Positions 1 to 7,605 of a stretch of DNA of 11,761 nucleotides are shown piece by piece. The notes below the pieces were generated by a model. That model searched no databases and was not told where the DNA came from. It saw only the letters and a program-made list of their open reading frames with translations. Source of the DNA: Deltaproteobacteria bacterium (lineage in GTDB: Bacteria; Desulfobacterota; Desulfovibrionia; Desulfovibrionales; Desulfovibrionaceae). The first letter of the stretch is position 1. Each line of letters begins with the position of its first letter. The stretch is from positions 1-11,761 of the forward strand of contig JAITGZ010000232.1 in assembly GCA_031280335.1 (NCBI GenBank), in the 5' to 3' direction. Made by a program: the position numbers and the translations under genes.

Positions 1-154
1 GCGCAAAAGCATATTTATGCACGGCATCCCGATATGCCGCAAAGCTCAAAGCTCTGGCTTCCGCTTTGGACCGGCTGTCTCCGGGTTCAGAAACCAGCGC
101 CAGGCGCATAAAGAAAATACCCATGAGCATACCGGCCACCACAAGAGATTTCAT
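1..154 (-). CDS. pilM: Probable PilM-like thin-pilus inner-membrane protein (3' part off window)
   Basis: Only the first 51 codons are inside the window; the reading frame is still open at base 1. The ATG overlaps the stop of the upstream ATPase gene in an ATGA arrangement, which suggests translational coupling. The visible protein starts MKSLVVAGMLMGIFFM, a single hydrophobic membrane-spanning segment at about residues 4-21. A short charged linker follows, then an ALSFAAYRDAVHKYA stretch. A membrane anchor followed by an 'A..F..YR.AV..Y' pattern is what I recall of the small (about 145-residue) PilM proteins of R64-type thin pili, which are thought to sit in the pilus basal body in the inner membrane. 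The pilus-cluster position agrees. In R64 pilM lies between pilL and pilN, whereas here it would follow the second ATPase, more like the pilM2 arrangement of PAPI-1. It could instead be another small membrane protein or a minor pilin-like protein; the call is moderate because only a third of the gene is seen. Confidence 0.55.
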   Translation of the reverse strand, partial: MKSLVVAGMLMGIFFMRLALVSEPGDSRSKAEARALSFAAYRDAVHKYAFA

Positions 155-1134
155 ACCTTGCCCCCATGTATAAGCCGGTTGCGCTGCTCCCGGATGTTTT
201 CATCCAAAAAGAGGTTGCCGTCACGGATCTTCACGCGAACGGTCTGGGCCTGCTCCGCAAAGGGCAGAAGCAGAAATTCCCGCACATTCAGGGTTTTTGT
301 GCCGGCCTCGGTGTCATAGGTTAAATCCTGGTGAATAATGCCTAGAAGCGTCTGGGCCAGATTATGCTGGGCAATTATCCCGTCCTGTTCCCGTGCCCAG
401 GTCAGTAAGCGATCCAGGGCAGCCGACAGGGTTATGCCGTGGATTGTGGCCACAACCAGTTGACGGCTGGATCCCAGGGCTATGCGCAGCACTTCCGAAG
501 CAGCGTGGCGCGTTCTGATTTCGCCCACAAAGACAATGTCCGGTGAGCTGTACCTGTGCGAGTGTTCAATATGCGCGGCCAATTCCTCTTCCGAGTTGAT
601 GTCCGTCTGAAAACACATGCCGTGTGCGCCGTGCCTGCCGGATAAGGGCATCTCAACCGGCAGTTCGTAAGTAATGGCGTGTCCGCCGTATGTTTTCAGC
701 CTGGCAGCTATAAAGGCCGCCGCTGAGGTGGTTTTGCCTGAAACCTGCGCCCCGCTGAACAGCAAAAGTCCCTTGGAATTTTCCTTCTGAAGCAGCCAGG
801 ATGTAATCTGCCTGGGCAGATTCAAGGCATCAAAATCAGGGATGACTTCCGGCAGACGCCGCAAAAAAAATATCCGGCCCAAACAAATATCGTTATACAT
901 GGCCGCTCTGAAGGCGATATTCTGAAACACCACCCGCAGGCTTAAAGACGGATCTTTGCTTTCATAGGACGTTTTCAAAACCAGCACGAGCGTATGCAGG
1001 TCTTCCATAAGCGACATGTCCACCGGGGCCAGGGCCTGCCCGTGATCCGGAGTTCCTTTGAAAAACCAGGATTCCGGACTGGATTCGGCCAGAATCAGAT
1101 CGGAAAAAGAATAATCCGCCAGGGGCATACTCAC
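151..1134 (-). CDS. pilT: PilT-like secretion/retraction ATPase of the thin pilus (divergent)
   Basis: Cytoplasmic hexameric-type ATPase of the PilT/GspE superfamily, 327 residues, close to the usual PilT length of about 340. Visible motifs are Walker A GAQVSGKTT (128-136), an acidic box TYELPVE (155-161, retaining Glu but with Leu where most PilT proteins have Asp), Walker B DIVFVGEIRT (199-208) and a His box TIHG (230-233). Near the C-terminus VRVKIRDGN (299-307) resembles the AIRNLIREGK signature of retraction ATPases. It lacks the C-x-x-C pairs seen in the assembly ATPase PilQ of the same cluster. The start chosen is GTG, overlapping the pilS stop as GTGA; an ATG two codons later (1128) is equally possible, and neither has a strong ribosome site. 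The inferred role is depolymerising the PilS pilus or otherwise powering pilus dynamics. The symbol means the retraction ATPase; PilT of plasmid R64 is an unrelated lytic transglycosylase. The TYE.P.E box is also reminiscent of the DotB/TraJ ATPases of type IVB secretion, so that relation should be kept in mind. Confidence 0.8.
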   Translation of the reverse strand: MSMPLADYSFSDLILAESSPESWFFKGTPDHGQALAPVDMSLMEDLHTLVLVLKTSYESKDPSLSLRVVFQNIAFRAAMYNDICLGRIFFLRRLPEVIPDFDALNLPRQITSWLLQKENSKGLLLFSGAQVSGKTTSAAAFIAARLKTYGGHAITYELPVEMPLSGRHGAHGMCFQTDINSEEELAAHIEHSHRYSSPDIVFVGEIRTRHAASEVLRIALGSSRQLVVATIHGITLSAALDRLLTWAREQDGIIAQHNLAQTLLGIIHQDLTYDTEAGTKTLNVREFLLLPFAEQAQTVRVKIRDGNLFLDENIREQRNRLIHGGKV

Positions 1135-1673
1135 CGTCCGGTATAAGTTATGGTGTTGTTGGGGCCGCAGGATCGGGCCGCGTCAGTAACGCGCTGCGCG
1201 GCGCTGATGTTTGTGCCGTTCACCTGTACCGCCTCCCATGTATCGAGCTGGTATGTGGCCAGTTTGGTGCAATCGGACTGGGATATTTGGGCCAGACTGA
1301 TTCTGTAGGTACTTACGTCCGAACCTGGACTCAACGTGATGCTGCCGCCCCAGGGCGTATATGCCGCAGCCCCGCGTATGAGATTTTTGGGGATCAATCC
1401 GGATTTGACGGCCAAGGACGTATCCAGGCCGGAATATGAGGACGAACCGGCATATAAGCCCTGAATCTGCATGGAAATCGAGGTTATGGACTGCTGCATC
1501 TGTGAAAGCTTGGAGCTTGAGAAAAGCACATAGACCACCCCGGCTATCGTCCCAAACATGATCAGATAAAAAAGAATCGCCCCCACGCCTTCCGTGAGCA
1601 TCCAGCCGCCGTCATCCTTCACGGCCCTGCCGGCCCTGACTCTCGCCTTGTTGTACAGTGATAATATGGACAT
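1131..1673 (-). CDS. pilS: PilS, major type IVb prepilin of the thin pilus
   Basis: Structural subunit of the pilus, 180 residues as started here. The leader is 23 residues long, ends in Asp-Asp-Gly-Gly, and is followed by WMLTEGVGAILFYLIMFG. Cleavage after Gly23 puts Trp at +1 and the required Glu at +5, and the hydrophobic stretch 24-51 forms the N-terminal helix. Trp+1 after a 23-residue leader is what I recall for the R64 PilS prepilin. The mature protein would have 157 residues. Cys135 and Cys169 are the only cysteines and probably form the C-terminal disulfide loop typical of type IV pilins. Aromatic and small-residue motifs such as TPWGG (106-110) fit the PilS family. A longer reading from 1730 exists, but the ATG at 1673 has a strong GGGAGGG ribosome site 5 bases upstream, shares one base with the pilR stop (TGATG), and gives the normal leader length. 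Processing needs a prepilin peptidase that is not in this window. Confidence 0.93.
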   Translation of the reverse strand: MSILSLYNKARVRAGRAVKDDGGWMLTEGVGAILFYLIMFGTIAGVVYVLFSSSKLSQMQQSITSISMQIQGLYAGSSSYSGLDTSLAVKSGLIPKNLIRGAAAYTPWGGSITLSPGSDVSTYRISLAQISQSDCTKLATYQLDTWEAVQVNGTNISAAQRVTDAARSCGPNNTITYTGR

Positions 1674-2722
1674 CAGAACCCTCCCATGAATTGTTGTTGC
1701 ATTGATCCTATGGCCAGGCCGATGGCGCAAAGCACCAGCATGATCCCTATGATGAATATGGTGTTCAAGGCTTTGGCCTGGCTGTTTATGCGCTCCACGC
1801 CTTCCCCAAGCCAGTCCTTGGCTATGGAAAACAAATTTTTGTGAAAATCCGGAAATGACGCATATACAGCCAGTTCTTCCACCAGCTCCTGATCCGGAAA
1901 ATTCAAATCCAGCTGCAACAGCACGGTTCCAAGATTGGCCTCATACTGATAGCGCTCTTTGATCAAGGCCACGCGCTCACGCAGCCAGGGACGCAGCACA
2001 TCTGAATCCAGCATGTCTCCAAGAATCTGATCAAGCTGGATGTTGGCCCGCAGCAGAGTGGCCACGCTGAACATCCAGATGCTCCCCAAAATCAGCCGGT
2101 AAATCGACCAGGGCGGCAGACGGTCAAAGGCAGCGCGTACCGGCCCTGTCCAGTACGGCAGCGAGAGCAATGCTAAAGCCGACAGCGCCACGAGCATGAG
2201 CAGCACGGCCGCGCCGGCGAAAGAGGAAACGAACGAGCCGGCCGCATACAGTGCCGCAGCCGCGCCGCTCCAGGTATCCGGGTTGCTGATTTGGGCCAGT
2301 TCAGGGATGACGTACATGGAGACTACAAGGAGCAGCACAATGAACATTACGCCCAAGAGCAAAGGGTAACTGACGGCGGAAATCAGGCTGCCGGTGATTT
2401 TTTGCCGGGCCTCGATCAAGGCCACACAGTCCAGAAGAGCTTCAGGGAGCCTGGCGCTTTTTTGTCCGCCGCGAATCAGCATGATTTCTTCAGGAGGAGC
2501 CCAGGGGAGCAGGGCGACATCAAGAGGATGCCCTTTGTTCAAATCATCGATCACCGCCGCGAAAAGGTTAGCCAGAATATGCCGCCTGGCCGCATAGCGA
2601 TCATGCAGCATTTCCGCCGCCTTAAGTTCACCCACGTTATAGCGCAGGAGCGTGGCCAGCTTGGTCCAGGTCTTTGCCCTGGTTTTTTGGCCAAAATAGC
2701 TTTTGATAATGAAATGGCGCAT
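1673..2722 (-). CDS. pilR: PilR, inner-membrane platform protein (GspF/PilC family)
   Basis: Polytopic inner-membrane protein of 349 residues, near the usual size for type IVb PilR/TcpE-like platform proteins. It holds two cytoplasmic GspF-like halves, roughly residues 15-115 and 205-315. Hydrophobic segments are visible at about 118-139, 166-187 and 320-338. Typical features of the family are the 'GGQKSARLPEALLDC' region (85-99) before the first membrane pass and a repeat-like second half ending in a C-terminal membrane segment (AIGLAIGS) and a short tail. The protein would connect the assembly ATPase PilQ in the cytoplasm with pilin subunits in the membrane. It begins 2 bases after the pilQ stop, with only a weak ribosome site (GGTGG), so translation probably depends on readout from pilQ. 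The stop shares one base with the pilS start. Confidence 0.9.
   Translation of the reverse strand: MRHFIIKSYFGQKTRAKTWTKLATLLRYNVGELKAAEMLHDRYAARRHILANLFAAVIDDLNKGHPLDVALLPWAPPEEIMLIRGGQKSARLPEALLDCVALIEARQKITGSLISAVSYPLLLGVMFIVLLLVVSMYVIPELAQISNPDTWSGAAAALYAAGSFVSSFAGAAVLLMLVALSALALLSLPYWTGPVRAAFDRLPPWSIYRLILGSIWMFSVATLLRANIQLDQILGDMLDSDVLRPWLRERVALIKERYQYEANLGTVLLQLDLNFPDQELVEELAVYASFPDFHKNLFSIAKDWLGEGVERINSQAKALNTIFIIGIMLVLCAIGLAIGSMQQQFMGGF
1679..1685 (-). promoter_or_regulatory. Ribosome binding site that fixes the pilS start
   Basis: Read on the minus strand this is GGGAGGG, with its GGAGG core 6 bases from the ATG at 1673. It lies within the last codons of pilR, so pilS would be translated efficiently although it overlaps the gene before it. 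Its strength fits the need for much more pilin than machinery protein and argues against the longer 1730 start. Confidence 0.75.
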
Positions 2723-2724
2723 AG

Positions 2725-4269
2725 CTACGCCACCGCCGGCTTGGGATCAGGCTCAAAAGAAAGGGGCACGCCCAGGCGGATTTCCGTCATATGCGGATCG
2801 AGCACGCCTTGCTCCATTTTGCTGATGGCGTCCTGCACGTATGATCTGCCGCGCAGGGCCTCGCGCCAGTATTGGTATGCCTCGGCTATGCTGCCGGCGC
2901 GGACGTGCTTGAGCAGGATATGATCCGTAACTACTACTTCCGCCGCCACAGTCTGATCCGTAAATCCCACATGTTTGCAGTGTTCGCAGCCCTTGCCGCG
3001 TATGTGTATATCATCCATCCGGTTGGCCGCTTTCAAAAGCCGGTCATAGGTCTGGCTGGGCAAAACTTCGTTTCTGTGTTCTTCAGACGCTTTTCCCAAG
3101 GGCACCTTGCAGCTGGGGCAAAGCACAGGAACCAGGCGCTGATAGACAAGGCCGGCCATGACATTGTGATCGCACAGATACTCCAGAGGTTCAGCGTAAT
3201 GCGCCGCATTGAGCAATGACTGCATGCGCAGGATAATCCCCAGGGCGTTATTGGCGTGCAAAGTGGCCCAGACGCTGTGTCCGGTCAAAGCGGCGTCAAT
3301 GGCGGCTACAGCCGCGTCCGGATAGCGGATTTCGCCAATCATCAGCACGTCCGGATCAGAGCGCATGGCCCCGGCAATGGCGTCAATATAGGCCCGGCTG
3401 CGCGCTTCCGGATCGTTAGTGTTATCACCGGAATGCACCATGATCTGCTTGACGTTGGCCAGAGGGTACTCCGGGGGATCTTCAATGCTCAAAAAAGACT
3501 TTTCCGGGGCCTCCTGCGCCTGCCCTTCCATGAGGTGCTTAAGCGCCGTACTCTTGCCATGCCCGGTCGGGCCGGAGATAATCGTAAGCCCGCTGCGTTC
3601 GGTCAGGCTGTGGAATCTGTCTATATCAGCCGGAAGATACCCCAGCTTTGACAACCTGCTGCCAAGGGAACCTGCGGCGGACGTGCGGTCATAAAGCAGA
3701 CGCAGAGGCATGAAACAGCCGTTACCGTCCGCTTGGGAACACTCCAGCGGCTCGGTATGCACACGGACGGAATGAACCTGTTCCGGCAGGTACTGCCGGC
3801 GTGAAATACGCGCATCCTGCCTGATGCTGGGCGTGTGGCTGGAACTGGACGCCTGTTGTGAAAGGGTACCGTAGATCACAGCGATCAACTGCTTGGTCTT
3901 TGCCCCCGGAAGCTGCGCGTGTGAGCGCAGCATGCCCAGGCAGCGCATCTGGATCGTGCCGTAAGTCCCATAGTCGGCTATATGTATATCAGAGGCGTTT
4001 TCCTCATACGCCGTGCGGATCAGGCGGATGGCGTAATCTTGCAGCTCGCTCAGCTTGAAGTTGTCGCTGTCTTGTTGGGTGAAGCGCTTCTGAAATTCCG
4101 AACTGGGCAAGTATTTCATTTCAAAAACACCGCGTTTTCTGGCCAGAGAAAGAAAAGACATGAGTTCCGCCTGGCCGCGCCAGGCTTCAGAAATATACAG
4201 CACTCCGGAGTCCAGAAAGACGTTTTCACGCAGCTCTTTGGACGCGCCTTCAAAAAAAGTCGTACTCAT
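2725..4269 (-). CDS. pilQ: PilQ, assembly ATPase of the thin pilus (GspE/PilB superfamily)
   Basis: Cytoplasmic secretion ATPase of 514 residues that powers pilus extension through PilR. All hallmark motifs are intact: Walker A GPTGHGKST (233-241), Asp box SIEDPPE (261-267), Walker B DPDVLMIGEIR (305-315) and His box TLHAN (336-340). The N-terminal ATPase subdomain begins near ASDIHI (92-97). Two cysteine pairs, CPSC (384-387) and CEHC (428-431), make the tetracysteine zinc-binding element typical of extension ATPases (PilB/GspE), which PilT-type retraction ATPases lack. The name follows the R64 thin-pilus nomenclature; it is not the secretin called PilQ in Pseudomonas type IVa pili. The ATG has a GGAGG site 6 bases upstream (4276-4280) inside the end of pilP, and only one base separates it from the pilP stop. 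Confidence 0.95.
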   Translation of the reverse strand: MSTTFFEGASKELRENVFLDSGVLYISEAWRGQAELMSFLSLARKRGVFEMKYLPSSEFQKRFTQQDSDNFKLSELQDYAIRLIRTAYEENASDIHIADYGTYGTIQMRCLGMLRSHAQLPGAKTKQLIAVIYGTLSQQASSSSHTPSIRQDARISRRQYLPEQVHSVRVHTEPLECSQADGNGCFMPLRLLYDRTSAAGSLGSRLSKLGYLPADIDRFHSLTERSGLTIISGPTGHGKSTALKHLMEGQAQEAPEKSFLSIEDPPEYPLANVKQIMVHSGDNTNDPEARSRAYIDAIAGAMRSDPDVLMIGEIRYPDAAVAAIDAALTGHSVWATLHANNALGIILRMQSLLNAAHYAEPLEYLCDHNVMAGLVYQRLVPVLCPSCKVPLGKASEEHRNEVLPSQTYDRLLKAANRMDDIHIRGKGCEHCKHVGFTDQTVAAEVVVTDHILLKHVRAGSIAEAYQYWREALRGRSYVQDAISKMEQGVLDPHMTEIRLGVPLSFEPDPKPAVA

Positions 4270-4270
4270 C

Positions 4271-4900
4271 TCAATCCTCCAGGCGCAGCATATGCGTGCG
4301 TCCGTCCGCGCCGCGCAGCGTTACCTGGACAGCGGTTATCTGTTCCACCTTGTACGAGTCCACATTGTCGCCTTTGCGCACATTTCGCCTGCCGGCACCG
4401 GAGCTTACGGTCGCGCTCAAATCCCCGTCCAGGCCGCTTATGGATATGAGCTGCGGTGTATAATAAATGGAAGAAGGCTGCGGACGCGCCTGGCTTTTGC
4501 CTGGAGAAACCGGAGAAACATGCGGCGTGTCCAGGGCTGATATTTTTTGTTCCACTTCTTTGAGGGCCAGTTCGGCGCGGCGCAATTCCAGAGAAGCCAA
4601 GGTTTCCGTCAGTTTTCTGGTGTTGATGCCCGAAGGAGGTTCAAGGCTGCTTATATTTCCCGCTGGGGAAGGTTCCACCATTTTTTGCGCCAACGGCGCG
4701 GGATCAGCGGGAGCAGGAGCGGGTTTGGCCGGTTGAATCGGAGGCATATTCAGCTTTTCAACGGACTGGGACTGGGGCGAATCCCAAAAATCACCAAACA
4801 AGGTTTTATATATGGCCGCAGCGCTGCCGCCGATGAGCGCCATGGACACGAAAAGCAGAACAACCCACTTGGGAGGCTTGAGGACATTAAGGCTTGGCAT
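4271..4900 (-). CDS. pilP: PilP, thin-pilus inner-membrane/periplasmic protein
   Basis: Bitopic inner-membrane protein of 209 residues from the start chosen here. A short cytoplasmic N-terminus (MPSLNVLKPPKW) is followed by a membrane segment at about 12-31. A Pro/Ala-rich linker (53-80) comes next, then a helical, probably coiled-coil stretch (about 95-123). The C-terminal beta-rich domain starts near LISISGLDGDL (151-161) and continues through VRKGDNVDSYKVEQI (174-188) to the end, matching the layout of type IV pilus PilP-family proteins that link the inner-membrane complex to the secretin. The small C-terminal domain recalls the HR domain of GspC-like proteins. The reading frame extends further upstream to a TTG at 4954, but the ATG at 4900 has an AAGGAG ribosome site 6 bases away and puts the membrane segment close to the N-terminus. 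The gene overlaps pilO by 14 bases. Confidence 0.88.
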   Translation of the reverse strand: MPSLNVLKPPKWVVLLFVSMALIGGSAAAIYKTLFGDFWDSPQSQSVEKLNMPPIQPAKPAPAPADPAPLAQKMVEPSPAGNISSLEPPSGINTRKLTETLASLELRRAELALKEVEQKISALDTPHVSPVSPGKSQARPQPSSIYYTPQLISISGLDGDLSATVSSGAGRRNVRKGDNVDSYKVEQITAVQVTLRGADGRTHMLRLED

Positions 4901-6101
4901 AGATGACTCCTTGGATAGTCCAGCCGCTTTTGCTCCAGGTGATTTCTGAAACAATCAAGCCGGGCAAAGATAAAAACTTGAATATGCTCAAATCCAGAAA
5001 GGACTGCATCGGCGCGTTGGCCAGCGTAAACTGGCCGCGCTGCCAGGGCGCGAAAATCAATACCCCGTCCCGGCGCGTCTGTTCCGGAGCCTCCCAGGAT
5101 AGTTTTTCCAGATTAGCGTTGAGTTCTTGCACAACCTGGTATAATTCGGCCCCGGCATCATCCCTGGACAACAGACTGACCGCCGGATTTTTGGGCAAGG
5201 AGGCCAGCGGCAAAACGCCCTGGGCGGACGTGGGGCTGATCAGCCTGGCCTTTGCCGGCAGCTTTGTGAAAGACCCGCCACGGCTGTGATTATAAGTCAA
5301 AGTGAGGCCTGTGCCGGGCAAACAGGACATGCCCGTGAGCATCCACGCTTCTTCCACCAGCGCCTGATCCAGCATGGCTGGTATGCACTGCCCGCCGGCG
5401 TTGCGCGGAGAGGGCGCATCCTGCCAGGTCCGCTGAAAATAAATTTCCGGATGCTCCAGGAGGTTTTGTTTGTTCTGTTCCGCCGCCAGCAGCATGTTCC
5501 GGCGGGCGATTTCCATCTCCCGCTCCTGAAAAAGACCGTACAGATTCCAGGCAGCAACCGCGCAGAGCAACAAGAACGCCAGCCCGGCCAGTTTGAGGCG
5601 CAAGCTTTTAGCCGCCGGATCGTTGGCCAGGTATTCAAGGGGGTATTCCGGACGTAGCTGCTGCTGTAAATACCTGATGGTCTCTCCGGCGCTCTTGCAG
5701 GTGATGAGTTCGGCATCCGCCGCGTAAATGTTGCGCAAATCCTGTACCGCGTTTTCCGCCTCAGCTTGCGTGGCGTAGCAGGCGTCCTCGGCTATGGCCC
5801 CATTGGGCGCTCCAAGCACCCACCAGAAAGTCTCAAAGGCGAACAAACCGATAAAGGTCTTGCGGCTCAAACGCAGGGAACCGGCCAAAGAATAAATCTT
5901 ATGGCGCGGCAAGGAGCTGATATACCCCAGGGCGTAATCCTGCTTGCGGATTACCACGATATTATATTTCTCTTTGGAGAGTTCCCTGGCGCGTTGCAGG
6001 GCCAGTTTGCGCGGTTTTTTCGCGTACGCGCCGCCGAACACGCCCTGCCAGAACAGCCCCAGAGCGTAATAATGCTGGCCGATCTTTGTTGTCCGGAGCA
6101 T
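4887..6101 (-). CDS. pilO: PilO, type IVb pilus accessory protein (PAP_PilO family)
   Basis: Inner-membrane protein of 404 residues, in the usual size range for R64-type PilO (about 430). Residues 1-165 form a cytoplasmic domain rich in Tyr and Trp, with phrases such as YYALGLFWQG (11-20) and ETFWWVLGAPNGAIAED (90-106). A single membrane segment lies at about 170-189. It is followed by a helix (191-215) and a periplasmic domain that ends SGWTIQGVIYAKP. This order matches the PAP_PilO family; the cytoplasmic part resembles an actin-like or PilM/GspL-type adaptor in function, although no such fold can be proven by eye. Cys239 and Cys260 in the periplasmic part may form a disulfide. The start ATG shares one base with the pilN stop (TAATG) and has an AGGTG site 7 bases upstream. 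Confidence 0.9.
   Translation of the reverse strand: MLRTTKIGQHYYALGLFWQGVFGGAYAKKPRKLALQRARELSKEKYNIVVIRKQDYALGYISSLPRHKIYSLAGSLRLSRKTFIGLFAFETFWWVLGAPNGAIAEDACYATQAEAENAVQDLRNIYAADAELITCKSAGETIRYLQQQLRPEYPLEYLANDPAAKSLRLKLAGLAFLLLCAVAAWNLYGLFQEREMEIARRNMLLAAEQNKQNLLEHPEIYFQRTWQDAPSPRNAGGQCIPAMLDQALVEEAWMLTGMSCLPGTGLTLTYNHSRGGSFTKLPAKARLISPTSAQGVLPLASLPKNPAVSLLSRDDAGAELYQVVQELNANLEKLSWEAPEQTRRDGVLIFAPWQRGQFTLANAPMQSFLDLSIFKFLSLPGLIVSEITWSKSGWTIQGVIYAKP
4907..4912 (-). promoter_or_regulatory. Ribosome binding site that fixes the pilP start
   Basis: Minus-strand AAGGAG, 6 bases before the ATG at 4900 and inside the last codons of pilO. It is a near-consensus site and decides for the 209-residue form of PilP over a TTG-started form 18 residues longer. 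Confidence 0.75.
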
Positions 6102-7603
6102 TATATTTCACCTGATTCCGTTGAAATGGTTATGATGATGACGCTCTTGGCGTATTCGCGTGCGTGGCCAAACGCGACCAGGCCGGCCTGCGTGCTGCGC
6201 CCGGCGTTCTCCTGTTCAAATCCCGCCAGCACCAGAGTCTGCCCCATTTTCAGCGACATGCGCTGGGAAAAACTGCGGTTTGAGACCTTGGGGAGTTGTA
6301 TGGTGGAGCTGTTGGAAGTGAATTCTTCCATTGCGTCCAACGAGCTTAAGTTGATGGTGTATTGCAGCACAACGCGGCGGCGCTCCAGGATGTGCGGTAT
6401 GACCGTCATGGCGAAGCCGGTGGTAACCTCTCCAGGCGTCAGGGTGGTTGTATCGCCGTATTCATTTTGAGATTTGGACGAACTGGCCAGATAGGCGTCA
6501 CGGCGTATGGCCTGGATGGGCACGGGCTGATTGCTCATGACCACGCCGCCCCCCGATGTTACCTGCGTGGCCTTGCCCAGGCGGCGTAAGCCTTTAAGCA
6601 GCGCCGTGCTGTCTTTCAGTTTGCCGTCAACAATGGCCGCTGAAAGTTCCCCGCCCAGATTAAGCGTCTTGATGGCGGAAGTCGCGCCGGACGACACCAG
6701 CACAGAGGGGTTTTCAAAAAATATGTCAAGATTAAGCGCGGCTTCCGCCGAATCATCAATCTCCAAAGACCAGACCTTGACGGACATGGCAATCTGCCTG
6801 GACAGCCTGGCGTTGAGATCATCCACGTACCTGCCCACCTGCTGCAACACATAAGGCGTATCGCGCACCGTGATCGTCCCGGCCGCCTGATTCATTGTTA
6901 CCGAGCCGGTTTGAGTCAGCAGGCTTTTCACTTCGTTGGCCACATCCTCCCAGACGTCAAAACTCAAGGCCGTGCTGTTCGTCTGCGCCGTGGCCATGGA
7001 CGTGTCCTGCACTTGGACGGATGTGCCGCCCAAAGTGGCCGTCTCTTTGGACTGATTGGTTATAGTATTGGAAAAGGCTACCTTGCCCGGCGCGGACCAA
7101 ATGGTGAAAGTCTTAACCTTGGTGGAAACAAAACTGACGCTGCCTTCGTCATATTCCCAGGCCATGCCGGTTTTGCCGCTCAAATAGGTCAAAAGTCCAT
7201 GCAGCGAACCCGTATAGTTGACCCGTATGAGCTGACCCGCGCCCTGTTTGAGCGCGCTCAGCAGCTTGGCGTCCAGGCCGTCCTGCGGCGCTGCTGCCGC
7301 CGGAGAGGAATCCGGCTGCACGGAAATCACCAGGCCGGTCATGGCGCTGATGGAGGCGCAGATGTCCGGCAGAGCGCCTTTTGTGTTCAAAGTGATCTTG
7401 CGGGCAAATACTCCTGTGCTGAAAACCGTATCCTCAGGCAGGCGTACCGGCTTCGCCCCCAGATAAGAATCCTCCACCACAGAGACGATCTTTGAGCGGG
7501 TCATGCCGGCCCATTCGTCCTCTTTGCTCAATATCTCTTTTTCCCGCATATCGCCGGCGCAGCCTAAGGCGCATAAACACAGTAAAACAAAGGTCTTGCG
7601 CAT
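6101..7603 (-). CDS. pilN: PilN, outer-membrane lipoprotein secretin
   Basis: Pore-forming secretin through which the thin pilus leaves the cell, 500 residues. The N-terminus is a lipoprotein signal (MRKTFVLLCLCALGC) with lipid-attached Cys15, as in R64 PilN. After it come periplasmic N-domains: an STN/N0-like segment at about 118-162 that ends near TKVKTFTIW, and an N1-like segment at about 215-265 with TITVRDTPYVLQQV (243-256). The secretin core covers about 270-495. It includes VTSGGGVVMSNQPVPIQ (348-364), VIPHILERRRVVLQY (401-415) and LPKVSNRSFSQRMSLKMGQT (437-456), the last being the conserved region before the final beta strands. Proteins of this family oligomerise to 12-15 subunits. 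The start has a GAGGAG site 5 bases upstream that merges with the pilL stop. Confidence 0.95.
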   Translation of the reverse strand: MRKTFVLLCLCALGCAGDMREKEILSKEDEWAGMTRSKIVSVVEDSYLGAKPVRLPEDTVFSTGVFARKITLNTKGALPDICASISAMTGLVISVQPDSSPAAAAPQDGLDAKLLSALKQGAGQLIRVNYTGSLHGLLTYLSGKTGMAWEYDEGSVSFVSTKVKTFTIWSAPGKVAFSNTITNQSKETATLGGTSVQVQDTSMATAQTNSTALSFDVWEDVANEVKSLLTQTGSVTMNQAAGTITVRDTPYVLQQVGRYVDDLNARLSRQIAMSVKVWSLEIDDSAEAALNLDIFFENPSVLVSSGATSAIKTLNLGGELSAAIVDGKLKDSTALLKGLRRLGKATQVTSGGGVVMSNQPVPIQAIRRDAYLASSSKSQNEYGDTTTLTPGEVTTGFAMTVIPHILERRRVVLQYTINLSSLDAMEEFTSNSSTIQLPKVSNRSFSQRMSLKMGQTLVLAGFEQENAGRSTQAGLVAFGHAREYAKSVIIITISTESGEI

Positions 7604-7605
7604 GG

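Noticed and set aside
151..1134. Naming this gene after R64 PilT (lytic transglycosylase)
   Set aside because: The Walker A, Walker B and His-box motifs show an ATPase; there is no transglycosylase signature.
5766..6470. A 234-codon plus-strand open frame across pilO and pilN
   Set aside because: It is antisense to two well-supported genes, and its composition is typical of a shadow frame.
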